Source: an uncultured Mediterranea sp.
GTDB lineage: Bacteria > Bacteroidota > Bacteroidia > Bacteroidales > Bacteroidaceae
NCBI GenBank assembly: GCA_945831575.1
Contig: CAMACX010000008.1
Span: 1-64,000, forward strand
DNA: 64,000 bases
Reading direction: 5' to 3'
The first letter of the stretch is position 1; each line of letters begins with the position of its first letter. Positions 1-8,709 of this stretch are shown here, one piece after another. The position numbers and the translations under genes were made by a program. The notes under the pieces were generated by a model. The model saw only the letters and a list, made by a program, of their open reading frames with translations, made no database searches and was not told the origin of the DNA.

Positions 1-2
1 AT

Positions 3-2174
3 TTCTGTATTGATTATGCTAGACAATTTCAAATTCGAGATACACACTTTTCGACAGACGCTTCTGTAACCATAACGCAGGTAATGGATATGGTTGAGGC
101 CAATAAATTGAACGGTTTCGATAAGTATTATACGCTTCAAGGGTTTAATGCCTCCCAACAGGTCTTTGCCGATTCAGATCTGCTTCTTGCTAAGGAACAA
201 CTACCAAATGAATTAAAGTCTTGGTTGGATAGGCACACGAATTCAACATCATGGTTCTCAGACATTAGAACAAATAGGGAAGTTTGTATTGGTGTAAGAG
301 AGGCGATTCGTGATCAAAAGGAATATACGGGTTCTTTGAATGTCTTTGCCGTAGATAATTTTAAGACACATGATACAATAGAATGGCTTCTTGCCAGAAG
401 TATCGTGTGTTCTTCAAAATCATGGGAGCATAGGTTACTCACAGAAATCATTCAAAAGCTTCCGGAGTCGTTTACGGTAATGCCATTCTTCAAATATACC
501 GGTGATACGATGAAGGATACAGATGGTAACGCAATTTATGCGCTCTTATCTTTTTGCACTTATGTGAATGGAAAACCATTTCTTAAATCGAATGAGCGCA
601 CTTTTGTGGAGACATTGCATGTTAATTCGCAGTTGAGACAGTTTATTGTGAAGTCAGATATCTATGAGAATCCTCCTCTTGATACATTGAGAAAACATCA
701 TTTACACAACTCACCTAGGTGGGAAGTGAACAACGGAGTGGCTAGTGGAAAGTATGAGGAACTCAGCTACAGAAAGTATATAGAGTGGAAGAATGATAAG
801 GCTTCAGAGGGCGTTACAATATGGACAAGCCGGTCGCCTGTCGGTGTGACTTTATCCGTATCAGATGAGAATCAAAACGTACTATTTTCTATCAAAAGGA
901 CTGATGCTGAATATGGCTATAGCTCATCCTCTAAGCAAGTTGTCGTGCAATGGCCTAATAAAGATAATCTGTCTAAGATAGAGACGGTTACGAAATTCTC
1001 AAAGAATATTTATTGGTTCAAGGATCCTCTCATAGCATTTTTGAAGATGTATGTAAATGAGACTGATGAGTTGCAGAAACTGGCTGATGAAAAAGGTATT
1101 GAGATGGACGACCTTGTAGAGATGGTGAGAAATACACTTTCAGGTCAAACTATGGGCACGAAAGTCCTCAATGCCATACATGAAGCACCGGATACCTTAA
1201 ACTCTATCATGAGAAATATGGACGAATCAACCCTAAAGAAGGTATCAGATAATGCTCCTTTGGTCAAATCCATTCTAGAAGAGTTTTCGGCAAACGACCT
1301 TGAATGGATGGCTTCGCTTTCCAATGAGACCCTAGGCCTACTGAAAAAGCTAAGCGCATCAGACATTGAAAAGATGATTGCTCATGGTGCAGATTTGGGG
1401 TATTATATCAATAAAGAGAATAAGAGTGTGAGTCTTGAAGATGCTGAAATGCTCAATGATTTTGCTGAAGCACTGGATTACAATAATACAGAAGAACTAG
1501 TCAGTCAGCTCGATGCTATAAAGTATGTATGTAAGCACTTTGATAAGTCTGGATGGAATAAGTTTGCTAAAAATGCCAAGAACGTCGCGGAAATTGTAGA
1601 GAAGTTCGATGATGAAGAATTGAAGCAGATTGCTGAAAATGAGCAAAATCTCAAAGATTTTTTGAGTGAGTTGGAGGAAGAACAGAATGGGGCAGATAGA
1701 GATTCATCTGTAAGTGAAATAATTGGATATATAGGTGAATTAATATATGAACAATATTTGATTAAGCAAAGGATTCAATATTACTTCTCAGCAAACAATG
1801 GTATTATGCAATACGACTTCATTATATACCCTAACAACTCAGCTAGAGTAATCTATATTGATGTTAAGACGACTCGTAATACTTTGTCTGATGGTCACGC
1901 CCCTATGTATATTCATAAGAGTCAAGATGAATTCCTGAGAAATAATCCTGGTGTTACGTATCGTTTTGTCAGAATTTCACTCCATGACTTAGAAGGGGAG
2001 CTTGAGAGCGAATATGAAAGATTCCTTAATCAATATGGTAATGTGGATCCACGGACATCTTCTGAACTAAAAAAGGAATGTCAGGACTTGGCAAAGCGAT
2101 TCTGGTCCCAAGCGAGCATTAATGATTTTCAAGAGTCCGTTCCAGAATATCGAATCGAATATGTGTCTCATTAA
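3..2174 (+). CDS. Large protein with DUF3883-like C-terminal domain (5' end outside window)
   Basis: The reading frame is open from the first bases of the window, with about 27 sense codons before the first ATG at 84, so this is the 3' part of a longer gene. The visible 720 or so residues are mostly unrecognised, with an acidic helical stretch before the C-terminus. The last part, coded at about 1720-1990, resembles the DUF3883 / NO VEIN C-terminal domain: a GYIGE helix, then YDF, then IDVKTT, then a serine and glutamate pair in HKSQDE and YRFVRI. That order fits a PD-(D/E)XK-like fold with the YDF aspartate and the DVK lysine as core residues. Proteins of this class often carry a sacsin/Hsp90-like ATPase domain upstream, which would lie outside the window. 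Function is unknown; a nucleic-acid or defence role is inference only. Confidence 0.7.
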   Translation, partial: FCIDYARQFQIRDTHFSTDASVTITQVMDMVEANKLNGFDKYYTLQGFNASQQVFADSDLLLAKEQLPNELKSWLDRHTNSTSWFSDIRTNREVCIGVREAIRDQKEYTGSLNVFAVDNFKTHDTIEWLLARSIVCSSKSWEHRLLTEIIQKLPESFTVMPFFKYTGDTMKDTDGNAIYALLSFCTYVNGKPFLKSNERTFVETLHVNSQLRQFIVKSDIYENPPLDTLRKHHLHNSPRWEVNNGVASGKYEELSYRKYIEWKNDKASEGVTIWTSRSPVGVTLSVSDENQNVLFSIKRTDAEYGYSSSSKQVVVQWPNKDNLSKIETVTKFSKNIYWFKDPLIAFLKMYVNETDELQKLADEKGIEMDDLVEMVRNTLSGQTMGTKVLNAIHEAPDTLNSIMRNMDESTLKKVSDNAPLVKSILEEFSANDLEWMASLSNETLGLLKKLSASDIEKMIAHGADLGYYINKENKSVSLEDAEMLNDFAEALDYNNTEELVSQLDAIKYVCKHFDKSGWNKFAKNAKNVAEIVEKFDDEELKQIAENEQNLKDFLSELEEEQNGADRDSSVSEIIGYIGELIYEQYLIKQRIQYYFSANNGIMQYDFIIYPNNSARVIYIDVKTTRNTLSDGHAPMYIHKSQDEFLRNNPGVTYRFVRISLHDLEGELESEYERFLNQYGNVDPRTSSELKKECQDLAKRFWSQASINDFQESVPEYRIEYVSH

Positions 2175-2249
2175 TGATATAAGAACGATACGTTGTGTCA
2201 ACAAGAACAGTATGGATTCCCTAGGTTGTGTCTATGGAATCAGTATGAA

Positions 2250-2407
2250 TGTTGCCGTATCGCTCTTCGATTGCTCTTCGTTCGATTTCCGTTACACCTT
2301 CGTTATTCCTTCGTTATTCCTTCGTTACAGGTCCGTTAGGATTCCGCTTTGGCTCCGTTCGGGAAGCCAGATGTATCGAAGAGGTAACGGAGGAGCAACG
2401 AAGTAGG
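2250..2407. repeat. Degenerate 11-bp tandem array with an inverted arm
   Basis: From 2261 to 2359 the sequence splits into nine consecutive 11-nt units that mostly end in TTCGTT or TCCGTT, including two identical units ATTCCTTCGTT at 2305-2326. A weaker unit precedes them at 2250. At 2375-2407 three more 11-nt units of the complementary type (AACGAAG, AACGGAG, ATCGAAG) run in the opposite orientation. The region can therefore fold into a long imperfect hairpin. Confidence 0.75.
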
Positions 2408-2529
2408 AGAGGACAAATTGCGTTGCAAGGTGAGACGTTAAGGGAACTATTCACGGAGACTGACCTTCTTTGCGGCCAATAATTGAGTTTTGCATATCGT
2501 CCTGGTTTTTGCTGCGAAGATACATTTTT

Positions 2530-2563
2530 TTTGCCGTATTTACACAGATTCTCTATATCTTTG
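2530..2563 (+). promoter_or_regulatory. Bacteroides-type promoter for the small OM protein
   Basis: TTTG at 2530-2533 and TATCTTTG at 2556-2563 match the -33 and -7 consensus with a 22-bp spacer. The start codon at 2605 lies about 40 bp downstream of the -7 box. Confidence 0.65.
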
Positions 2564-2604
2564 CCGCCGGTAATCATTGCTTATATTCGTTTAATTTATT
2601 GTAT

Positions 2605-3243
2605 ATGGAAAGACTGATAGTAGAGATGGGATTACAGGGTGTCAGGAAAGGGATGCGGGTAGTGGTGCTGCTGCTCCTGCTGCTGGGGCTATGCGGAGGC
2701 GTGGGCCGGGCTCAGACGTTGCAGACGACGGACGGCGTGAAGCATGGGGAGGTGGATTTTTCGGCCGGGCTCAATACGGACGGTTATGAGGTGGAGGTGG
2801 GTGTAGCCTACTTCCCCATACAGTACTTGGGCATAAAGTCGCAGCTGGGGTTTGCGGGTGAGCTGAAGGCGATGGAAGACTGGGGATTGGACGAGGAGGA
2901 GTCGGGCCACCACTATGCGGTGCGGCTTAGGTTCATGCCGTCTGTAGTCTTGCGTTCGCCTATGGTGCTAAACTGGAAGCAGCAAGAGGCCGGACTCTAT
3001 CTTTTCGCTGAGCCGGGGGTCGTGCTCTCACCGGGTGCATCGGGCAGCAAAGGGGCGAAGGTGGTGACCTGGAAACTGCGAACTGGCATCACGATGCAGT
3101 TCGACCGGAGTATGGTGTTTGTAGGTTATGGTCTCTCTGACTTCAGCCTCTACTCCGGAAGGCCACACAATCAGCACGGCTTGCCCTCGGACGACAACTA
3201 CATCACCCATTCTGTATTTATCGGTATGGCCTATAAGTTCTGA
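2605..3243 (+). CDS. Secreted outer-membrane beta-barrel-like protein, unknown function
   Basis: A protein of about 212 residues with a long leucine-rich signal sequence ending near GRAQ. The rest alternates aromatic and polar residues, with glycines and a C-terminal Phe (MAYKF), as in small outer-membrane beta-barrels. The start at 2605 is preferred over the upstream in-frame codons at 2470 because the promoter -7 box lies between them; 2626 and 2653 are also possible. No family was recognised with confidence. It is probably transcribed alone. Confidence 0.6.
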   Translation: MERLIVEMGLQGVRKGMRVVVLLLLLLGLCGGVGRAQTLQTTDGVKHGEVDFSAGLNTDGYEVEVGVAYFPIQYLGIKSQLGFAGELKAMEDWGLDEEESGHHYAVRLRFMPSVVLRSPMVLNWKQQEAGLYLFAEPGVVLSPGASGSKGAKVVTWKLRTGITMQFDRSMVFVGYGLSDFSLYSGRPHNQHGLPSDDNYITHSVFIGMAYKF

Positions 3244-3252
3244 CCTGCATTC

Positions 3253-3285
3253 TTTGGGCTATTTGCAGGAAAAGTGCTATTTTTG
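3253..3285 (+). promoter_or_regulatory. Bacteroides-type promoter of the sulfatase gene
   Basis: TTTG at 3253-3256 and TATTTTTG at 3278-3285 with a 21-bp spacer. The -7 region lies in a 19-bp block (3268-3286) that is repeated exactly at 4880-4898. Confidence 0.65.
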
Positions 3286-3315
3286 CAGCATGGATTTATG
3301 TTAATTCTAGATTGT

Positions 3316-4834
3316 ATGAATCGTATGAAGAGATCAACCGTCATTCCCTTTGCCTTGCTTGCCGCAGAGGCTGCCGTAGCGCAAGAGCACCCGAATATCG
3401 TCGTTTTCCTGGTCGATGACATGGGGGTTCATGGACACCTCCCTCCCTTTCCTTTGCAACGAGAAGGGGGAGGCCGTGAGCTACCCGCTGAACGAGTGGT
3501 ACCACACGCCCAATATGGAGCGCATGGCCCGCCAGGGCATCCGCTTCTCTACCTTCTATGCGCAGAGCGTCAGCTCTCCCTCGCGCACCTCCATCCTCAC
3601 GGGGCAGAATGCCGCACGCCACCGCACAACCAACTGGATCAATTCCGAGAGCAATAACCGCGACACCTATGGGCCTCCGGCGTGGAACTGGAAGGGCATC
3701 TCCAACACAACGCCTACCTTGCCCCGCATCCTCCAGAAGGCCGGGTACAAGACTATACAGATTGGGAAGGCGCACTTCTCGCCTATCGGCGGTGAGACGG
3801 AGAATCCTGTTCATGCCGGATTTGATGTCAGCATCGCAGGGTCCTCCATCGGACAGCCGGGGAGTTACTACGGGGAGTATGGCTACGGACACATCAAGGG
3901 CAACCAGAGCAGGGCTGTGCCGGGATTGGAGAAATATCATGGCACTAACACCTTCCTGAGCGATGCGCTGACCTTCGAGGCCATCGAACAGATGGATATA
4001 GCGGTAGAGGAGCAGAAGCCTTTCTTCCTCTACATGAGCCATTATGCCGTGCATCAGCCTTTTGAGACTGACTGGCGCTTCATCGACCGCTATCGGAACC
4101 GAGGTATGTCGGCACAAGCTCAGGCCTTTGCTACCCTCATTGAGGGGATGGACAAGTCGCTGGGTGATGTGATGGATTACCTGGAGCGTAAGGGGATAGC
4201 AGAGAATACCTTAATCCTCTTCCTGGGTGATAATGGATCGGATGCCCCGCTGGGCGATGAGAAGGGATATACCTCGTCGGCTCCCCTGCGCGGCAAGAAG
4301 GGGGCTGAGTATGAGGGAGGTGTGAGGGTGCCGTTCATAGCCTGTTGGGCAAAGCCCGACGGTCGCAACAAGTGGCAGAAGCAGTTGCCCATACAAGCCG
4401 GTGGCATCCAGCAACAGATGGGGACCGTGATGGACCTCTATCCCACCGTGGCTGCCTTGGCCGGAGCCAAGCTGCCCAAGGGCTACGTCCTCGATGGTTA
4501 CGACCTGCAGGTCCAGCTCACGGGCAGACGCAATGAGCAACGCCCTGAGCGCTTCCTGATGCACTTCCCTCACGAGCACCGGGCCAGCTACTTCACCACC
4601 TACCGCGAGGGGGAGTGGAAACTCATCTACTACTACAATCCCGAGAGGCCGCAATGGCCTGTATGCGAGCTGTATAACCTCAAGAAGGACCCTGTGGAGG
4701 TACATAATATGGCGACTACCAACCCGTCGAAGCTGCAGGCGATGCTCAAGGCCATGGCCGATGAACTGGAGGCCGAGGGGGCGCTGATGCCCATTGACAA
4801 GGAGGGCCATGCGCTTCGTGTCAGAATCGAATAG
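3316..4834 (+). pseudogene. Arylsulfatase, S1-type, split by a single-base frameshift
   Basis: Sulfatases cleave sulfate esters in the periplasm or at the surface. The first frame from ATG 3316 gives a signal peptide (ending near AVAQ) and the start of the fold, NIVVFLVDDMG. The rest (DTSLPF onward) is in the +1 frame. Removing one G from the G5 run at 3423-3427 joins them into about 505 residues. The second part has the serine-type maturation motif SSPSRTSILTG (Ser oxidised to formylglycine by an anSME enzyme), GKAHF, DNGSD and a C-terminal subdomain. As read, neither half has both the DD metal site and the nucleophile, so the product should be dead. A homopolymer sequencing error is the main alternative. 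Confidence 0.8.
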
Positions 4835-4865
4835 TGGGGTAAATGGTTAAAAAATAGCACTCTTC

Positions 4866-4897
4866 TTGCCGTATATGGCGGAAAAGTGCTATTTTTG
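4866..4897 (+). promoter_or_regulatory. Promoter-like element at the start of the Ig-like lipoprotein gene
   Basis: TATTTTTG at 4890-4897 with TTG at 4866-4868 about 21 bp upstream. The first plausible ATG (4902) lies only 5 bp beyond the -7 box, so transcripts would be leaderless or nearly so unless a later ATG (4956) is used. Confidence 0.45.
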
Positions 4898-4901
4898 CGG
4901 C

Positions 4902-6893
4902 ATGAGAATGAAGTTACTGAATCATAAGGATAGGAAATCGGGCCTGCGCCGGCTGATGGGGCTGGCCCTGATAGTGGGCATACTCTATTCGTGTGCCAGC
5001 GTGGGACGTATCGAGGGTGGGGCCTACGATGAGACGCCGCCGCTCTTCCTCAAGGGTATACCGGCACCGGGGGCACTCAATGCCCGGAAGAAGAAGGTAG
5101 TGCTGGAGTTTGATGAGTTCATCAAGCTGGACAAACCGGGGGAGAAGGTGGTCATCTCACCGCCCCAGGTGCAGCAGCCCGAGGTGAAGAGCAACGGCAG
5201 GAAGGTCATCATCACCCTGCAAGATACGCTCAAGGATAACACCACCTATACCATCGACTTTGGCGATGCCATCCAGGACAACAACGAGGGCAATCCGCTG
5301 GAGAATTTCTTTTACTCCTTCTCTACGGGCGACAGGCTCGACACGATGGCTGTGGCGGGCACTGTGCTTAATGCCAAGGACCTGGAGCCGGTCAAGGGGA
5401 TGCTCGTGGGATTGCACAGCAACCTGGCCGACTCGGCCTTCACGACCATGCCCTTCGACCGCGTGGGGCGCACCGACAGCCGTGGTCACTTCTCCATCCG
5501 GGGCGTGGCACCTGGCAGCTACCGCATCTATGCCCTGCAGGATGCCGACCAGAATATCTACTACTCGCAGCCTTCGGAGGCTATCGCTTTCCAGGACTCG
5601 CTCATCATTCCCTCGATGGAGGAGCGCGAGCGGATGGACACCACCTGGATTGACTCGCTCACCGTCGATACCATCGTGCGCCGGCGCTACACCTACTACC
5701 TGCCTGATGACATCTTGCTGCGCTGCTTCAAGGAGATAGCTCCCTACAACCGCCGCCTGATGAAGAGCGAACGTCCTACGGCCAAGACCTTCTCGCTCTA
5801 CTTCAATGCACCTGCCGATACGTTGCCCCGGCTGCGCGGGCTCAACTTTGATGCCCATGAGGCTTTCGTCATCGAGACCCCGACGGGCCGCAAGGACACC
5901 CTGCAGTACTGGATCCGCGATTCGTTGGTCTATAAGATGGATACCCTGCAGATGGAGCTTTCCTATTATTATACCGACACGTTGCAGCAGCTCGTCAACC
6001 GTACGGACACGCTTCGGTTGGTATCCAAACAGCGCCCGAAGAGTGAGAAGGAGCTGGAGAAGGAGCGCAAGGAGAAAGAGAAAGAGCGCGAGCGCCGACG
6101 CAAGAAGGGGGAGCCAGAGGAGGACCCCATCCAGTTCCTGGCCCTTGACCTCTATGCCCCTTCGTCGATAGACATCTTCGACTACCTCACCTTATCTTTC
6201 AAGGAACCGGTGGCACGGCTGGATACTGCTGCCGTGCACCTGCGCCACAAAGTCGATACGCTTTGGGTGGATCTGCCCTTCGACTTCCAGCAGGACTCGC
6301 TCGACGTGAATCGCTATAATCTCTTCGCTGACTGGACTCCTGGAGATAGCTACAGCATTGAGGTGGACAGCATGGCTGTACATGGGCTCTACGGACTCTT
6401 TACAGACAAGGTGAAGCGGGAGTTTAAGGCGAAGACGTTGGAGGATTACGGACAGATTTTCTTCAATGTACACGGGGCTGACTCTGTGGCTTTTGTCGAA
6501 CTGCTCGACGGCTCGGACAAGGTGCTCCGTACGGTCTCTGTCGTAGATGGCCGGGCTGACTTCTACTACCTTCCCCCGGGCAAATATGGGGCTCGTCTGA
6601 TTAACGATGCCAACGGCAACGGTGTATGGGACACGGGCAAGTACAGCGAACATCTCCAACCGGAAGTGGTATGCTACTACCCCATGTTGCTGGAACTGAA
6701 GGCCAACTTTGACCTGACGCAGGACTGGTATGTCAACGAGAAGGCGCCCGACAAGCAGAAGCCTGACGAGATGAAGAAGCAGAAGCCGGATGAGGACCGC
6801 AAGAAGAAGGAGCGCGAACAGCGCAACAAGAACCGCAACAACTCTTCCTCTTCTTCCTCTTCGCGCAACTCGGGCCGAGGGTACAGCTATTAG
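4902..6893 (+). CDS. Ig-like domain lipoprotein with basic Ser-rich tail
   Basis: A lipoprotein of about 663 residues: a basic N-region, then a hydrophobic segment ending in the lipobox LYSC (Cys31). Residues about 40-140 look like a bacterial Ig-like (Big_5) domain, followed by a carboxypeptidase-regulatory-like beta-sandwich (GHFSIRGVAPGSYRIYAL). A highly charged Lys/Glu/Arg insert follows near residues 380-405, then a second beta-rich half, then a tail of KPDE repeats, many Lys/Arg and a seven-serine run. It probably sits on the outer or inner membrane facing the periplasm. It is followed after 55 bp by the DUF3108 gene and likely shares its transcript. Function unknown. The start could also be 4908 or 4956. 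Confidence 0.7.
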   Translation: MRMKLLNHKDRKSGLRRLMGLALIVGILYSCASVGRIEGGAYDETPPLFLKGIPAPGALNARKKKVVLEFDEFIKLDKPGEKVVISPPQVQQPEVKSNGRKVIITLQDTLKDNTTYTIDFGDAIQDNNEGNPLENFFYSFSTGDRLDTMAVAGTVLNAKDLEPVKGMLVGLHSNLADSAFTTMPFDRVGRTDSRGHFSIRGVAPGSYRIYALQDADQNIYYSQPSEAIAFQDSLIIPSMEERERMDTTWIDSLTVDTIVRRRYTYYLPDDILLRCFKEIAPYNRRLMKSERPTAKTFSLYFNAPADTLPRLRGLNFDAHEAFVIETPTGRKDTLQYWIRDSLVYKMDTLQMELSYYYTDTLQQLVNRTDTLRLVSKQRPKSEKELEKERKEKEKERERRRKKGEPEEDPIQFLALDLYAPSSIDIFDYLTLSFKEPVARLDTAAVHLRHKVDTLWVDLPFDFQQDSLDVNRYNLFADWTPGDSYSIEVDSMAVHGLYGLFTDKVKREFKAKTLEDYGQIFFNVHGADSVAFVELLDGSDKVLRTVSVVDGRADFYYLPPGKYGARLINDANGNGVWDTGKYSEHLQPEVVCYYPMLLELKANFDLTQDWYVNEKAPDKQKPDEMKKQKPDEDRKKKEREQRNKNRNNSSSSSSSRNSGRGYSY

Positions 6894-6939
6894 TGATTAG
6901 TGATTAGTGTTTAGTGTTCGGTGTTCAGTGATTAGTGAC
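6891..6939 (+). repeat. 7-bp tandem array TAGTGAT
   Basis: Seven consecutive 7-nt units (TAGTGAT, TAGTGAT, TAGTGTT, TAGTGTT, CGGTGTT, CAGTGAT, TAGTGAC). The first overlaps the TAG stop codon of the preceding gene. The array fills most of the gap before the DUF3108 gene. Confidence 0.75.
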
Positions 6940-6948
6940 TTGTAGCGC

Positions 6949-7776
6949 ATGATACGAAAGATACTTTTTTCAGTTTTGCTATGCTTGGCGGTGGGTTTGC
7001 CGCAGGGGGCTTGGGCGCAATGTCAGGCCATTAATGAGGCTTTCCAGAGTGGCGAGCAGGTGGTGTATGACCTCTACTTCAACTGGAAATTCCTCTGGAA
7101 GAAGGTGGGTATCGCCAGCCTTACCACCAACGCTACCCTATACCAAGGTAAGCAGGCCTTCCGCTACAGCTTGACCAGCGTGAGCAGCAAGCAGTGTGAC
7201 TTCTTCTTCAAGATGCGCGATACCCTGACCTGCTATACCACTGATCTGCTCGAACCGCTCTACTTCCGCAAAGCAGCTGAGGAGGGCAAGCGATTTACGA
7301 TTGATGAGGCTTGGTTTGGCTACGAGGATGGGCTCTCCAAGGTGCGTCAACGCCGTACGTGGATCAATCCCCAGCGCGAGACGCAGGAGATGGAGTACTC
7401 CGACAACCGCTGTATCTTTGACATGCTCAGCATCCTGGCACAAGCTCGCTCTTACCGGGCAGAGGACTATAACGTAGGTGACAAGATAGAGTTTCCCATG
7501 GCTACGGGTCGCAGGGTGGAGCAACAGACGCTCATCTATCGTGGCAAGAAGAACGTTAAGGCCAACAACGACACCACCTACCGCTGCCTCGTCTTCTCCT
7601 TTGTGGAGTACGATAAGAAGCACAAAGAGGAAGAGGTCATCACCTTCTACATCAGCGATGACCGCAACCACCTGCCCATCCGCCTGGACCTCTACCTCAA
7701 CTTCGGCTGTGCCAAGGCTTTCTTCAAGCGCGTCCACGGCAACCGCTATCCCCTCACTTCGGTAGTGGATGACTGA
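6949..7776 (+). CDS. DUF3108 domain secreted protein
   Basis: A 275-residue protein with a signal peptide (hydrophobic core, cleavage near GAWAQ). The body fits the DUF3108 family: GEQVVYDLYFNW near the N-terminus, a repeated aromatic beta-strand pattern, and ITFYISDDRNHLPIRLDL near the C-terminus. Family members are periplasmic proteins with a LolA/LolB-like lipocalin-style fold by prediction; their role is not established. Pairing with the preceding Ig-like lipoprotein suggests a joint envelope function. Two bidirectional elements, an 11-bp array and a strong hairpin, lie after its stop. Confidence 0.75.
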   Translation: MIRKILFSVLLCLAVGLPQGAWAQCQAINEAFQSGEQVVYDLYFNWKFLWKKVGIASLTTNATLYQGKQAFRYSLTSVSSKQCDFFFKMRDTLTCYTTDLLEPLYFRKAAEEGKRFTIDEAWFGYEDGLSKVRQRRTWINPQRETQEMEYSDNRCIFDMLSILAQARSYRAEDYNVGDKIEFPMATGRRVEQQTLIYRGKKNVKANNDTTYRCLVFSFVEYDKKHKEEEVITFYISDDRNHLPIRLDLYLNFGCAKAFFKRVHGNRYPLTSVVDD

Positions 7777-7786
7777 GAATATTCTC

Positions 7787-7830
7787 TCGAAGTCATCTCG
7801 AAGTCATCTCGAACGATTCCCGAACGAATG
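7787..7830. repeat. 11-bp tandem array
   Basis: Four 11-nt units: two identical TCGAAGTCATC copies (7787-7808), then TCGAACGATTC and CCGAACGAATG. The period and the CGAA core match the arrays at 2250-2407 and 49411-49494. Confidence 0.65.
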
Positions 7831-7849
7831 TAGGGAGTTTGTAAAATAG

Positions 7850-7887
7850 AAAGACTCCCCAACCGGATGGTCCGGTGGAGAGTCTTT
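7850..7887. terminator. Bidirectional hairpin terminator between DUF3108 and frdB
   Basis: AAAGACTC at the left pairs with GAGTCTTT at the right, and ACCGGA pairs with TCCGGT around a 3-4 nt loop. One mismatch and one bulge interrupt a stem of about 16 bp. It lies between two convergent genes and has A/T-rich flanks on both sides. Confidence 0.75.
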
Positions 7888-7924
7888 GTCTTTGTGATAT
7901 CAATCAAATGTAGAAAGGACTGAT

Positions 7925-8680
7925 TTAGTCAGTAAGCTTGGCCTTGATGAAGTCGCGGTTCAAGCGGGCGATGTTGCTGATGGAGACGTTCTTCGGGCAC
8001 TCGGCCTCGCAAGCGCGGGTGTTGGTGCAGTTACCGAAGCCCAGTTCGTCCATCTTGCTCAGCATGGCCTTGGCACGACGCAGCGCCTCAGGCTTACCCT
8101 GCGGCAGCAGGTTGAGCTGGCTTACCTTGGCTGATACGAACAGCATGGCCGAGCCGTTCTTACATGCTGCTACGCAGGCACCGCAACCGATGCAGCTGGC
8201 AGCATCCATAGCCTCGTCAGCGATGGGCTTCGGAATCAGGATAGCGTTGGCATCCTGCGGAGCACCTGTGCGTACCGTCACGTAGCCACCGGCCTGCATG
8301 ATCTTGTCGTAAGCCGTGCGGTCCACCATCAAGTCCTTGATGACGGGGAAACCAGCCGAACGCCAAGGCTCAACCGTGATTGTATCGCCATCCTTGAAGC
8401 GGCGCATGTAAATCTGGCAGGTCGTAGCACCCGTGGCAGGACCGTGGGGATGACCGTTGATATATAGTGAGCACATACCGCAGATACCTTCGCGGCAGTC
8501 GTGGTCGAATACCACGGGCTCCTTGCCCGAGCTGATGAGCTGCTCGTTGAGGATGTCCAGCATTTCGAGGAAAGAGGTATCACCAGGGATATCCTTCATT
8601 TGGTAGGTTTCAAAAGCGCCCTTGGCCTTAGGACCGGCCTGACGCCACACTTTGAGTGTGAAAGATATATTTTTGTCCAT
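7925..8680 (-). CDS. frdB: Fumarate reductase/succinate dehydrogenase iron-sulfur subunit
   Basis: Electron-transfer subunit linking the flavoprotein to the membrane cytochrome b. The 251 residues carry a plant-type [2Fe-2S] site (Cys62, Cys67, Cys70, Cys88), then CIGCGAC with Cys163, 166, 169 and 173, then Cys218, 224 and 228 for the [4Fe-4S] and [3Fe-4S] clusters. It is the last gene of a frdCAB operon, 29 bp after frdA, and is followed by a strong terminator. In Bacteroides this complex mainly works as menaquinol:fumarate reductase in the succinate pathway. The sequence alone does not tell reductase from dehydrogenase; sdhB is an equally used name. Confidence 0.93.
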   Translation of the reverse strand: MDKNISFTLKVWRQAGPKAKGAFETYQMKDIPGDTSFLEMLDILNEQLISSGKEPVVFDHDCREGICGMCSLYINGHPHGPATGATTCQIYMRRFKDGDTITVEPWRSAGFPVIKDLMVDRTAYDKIMQAGGYVTVRTGAPQDANAILIPKPIADEAMDAASCIGCGACVAACKNGSAMLFVSAKVSQLNLLPQGKPEALRRAKAMLSKMDELGFGNCTNTRACEAECPKNVSISNIARLNRDFIKAKLTD

Positions 8681-8709
8681 AAAATCAATTGACTAAATAA
8701 CTTAACAAC

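Larger units (their letters stand above)
2175..2604. other. Intergenic region between the DUF3883-like gene and the small OM protein
   Basis: This 430-bp gap holds an 11-bp periodic array in its first half and a Bacteroides-type promoter near its end. Short open frames here (for example one starting at 2122) read straight through the repeat units and have no recognisable protein features. I see no RNA gene. Confidence 0.6.

Noticed and set aside
2122..2406. Short frames through the 11-bp array
   Set aside because: Their sequences are translations of the repeat units, with no signal peptide, promoter or domain; the array is more simply non-coding.
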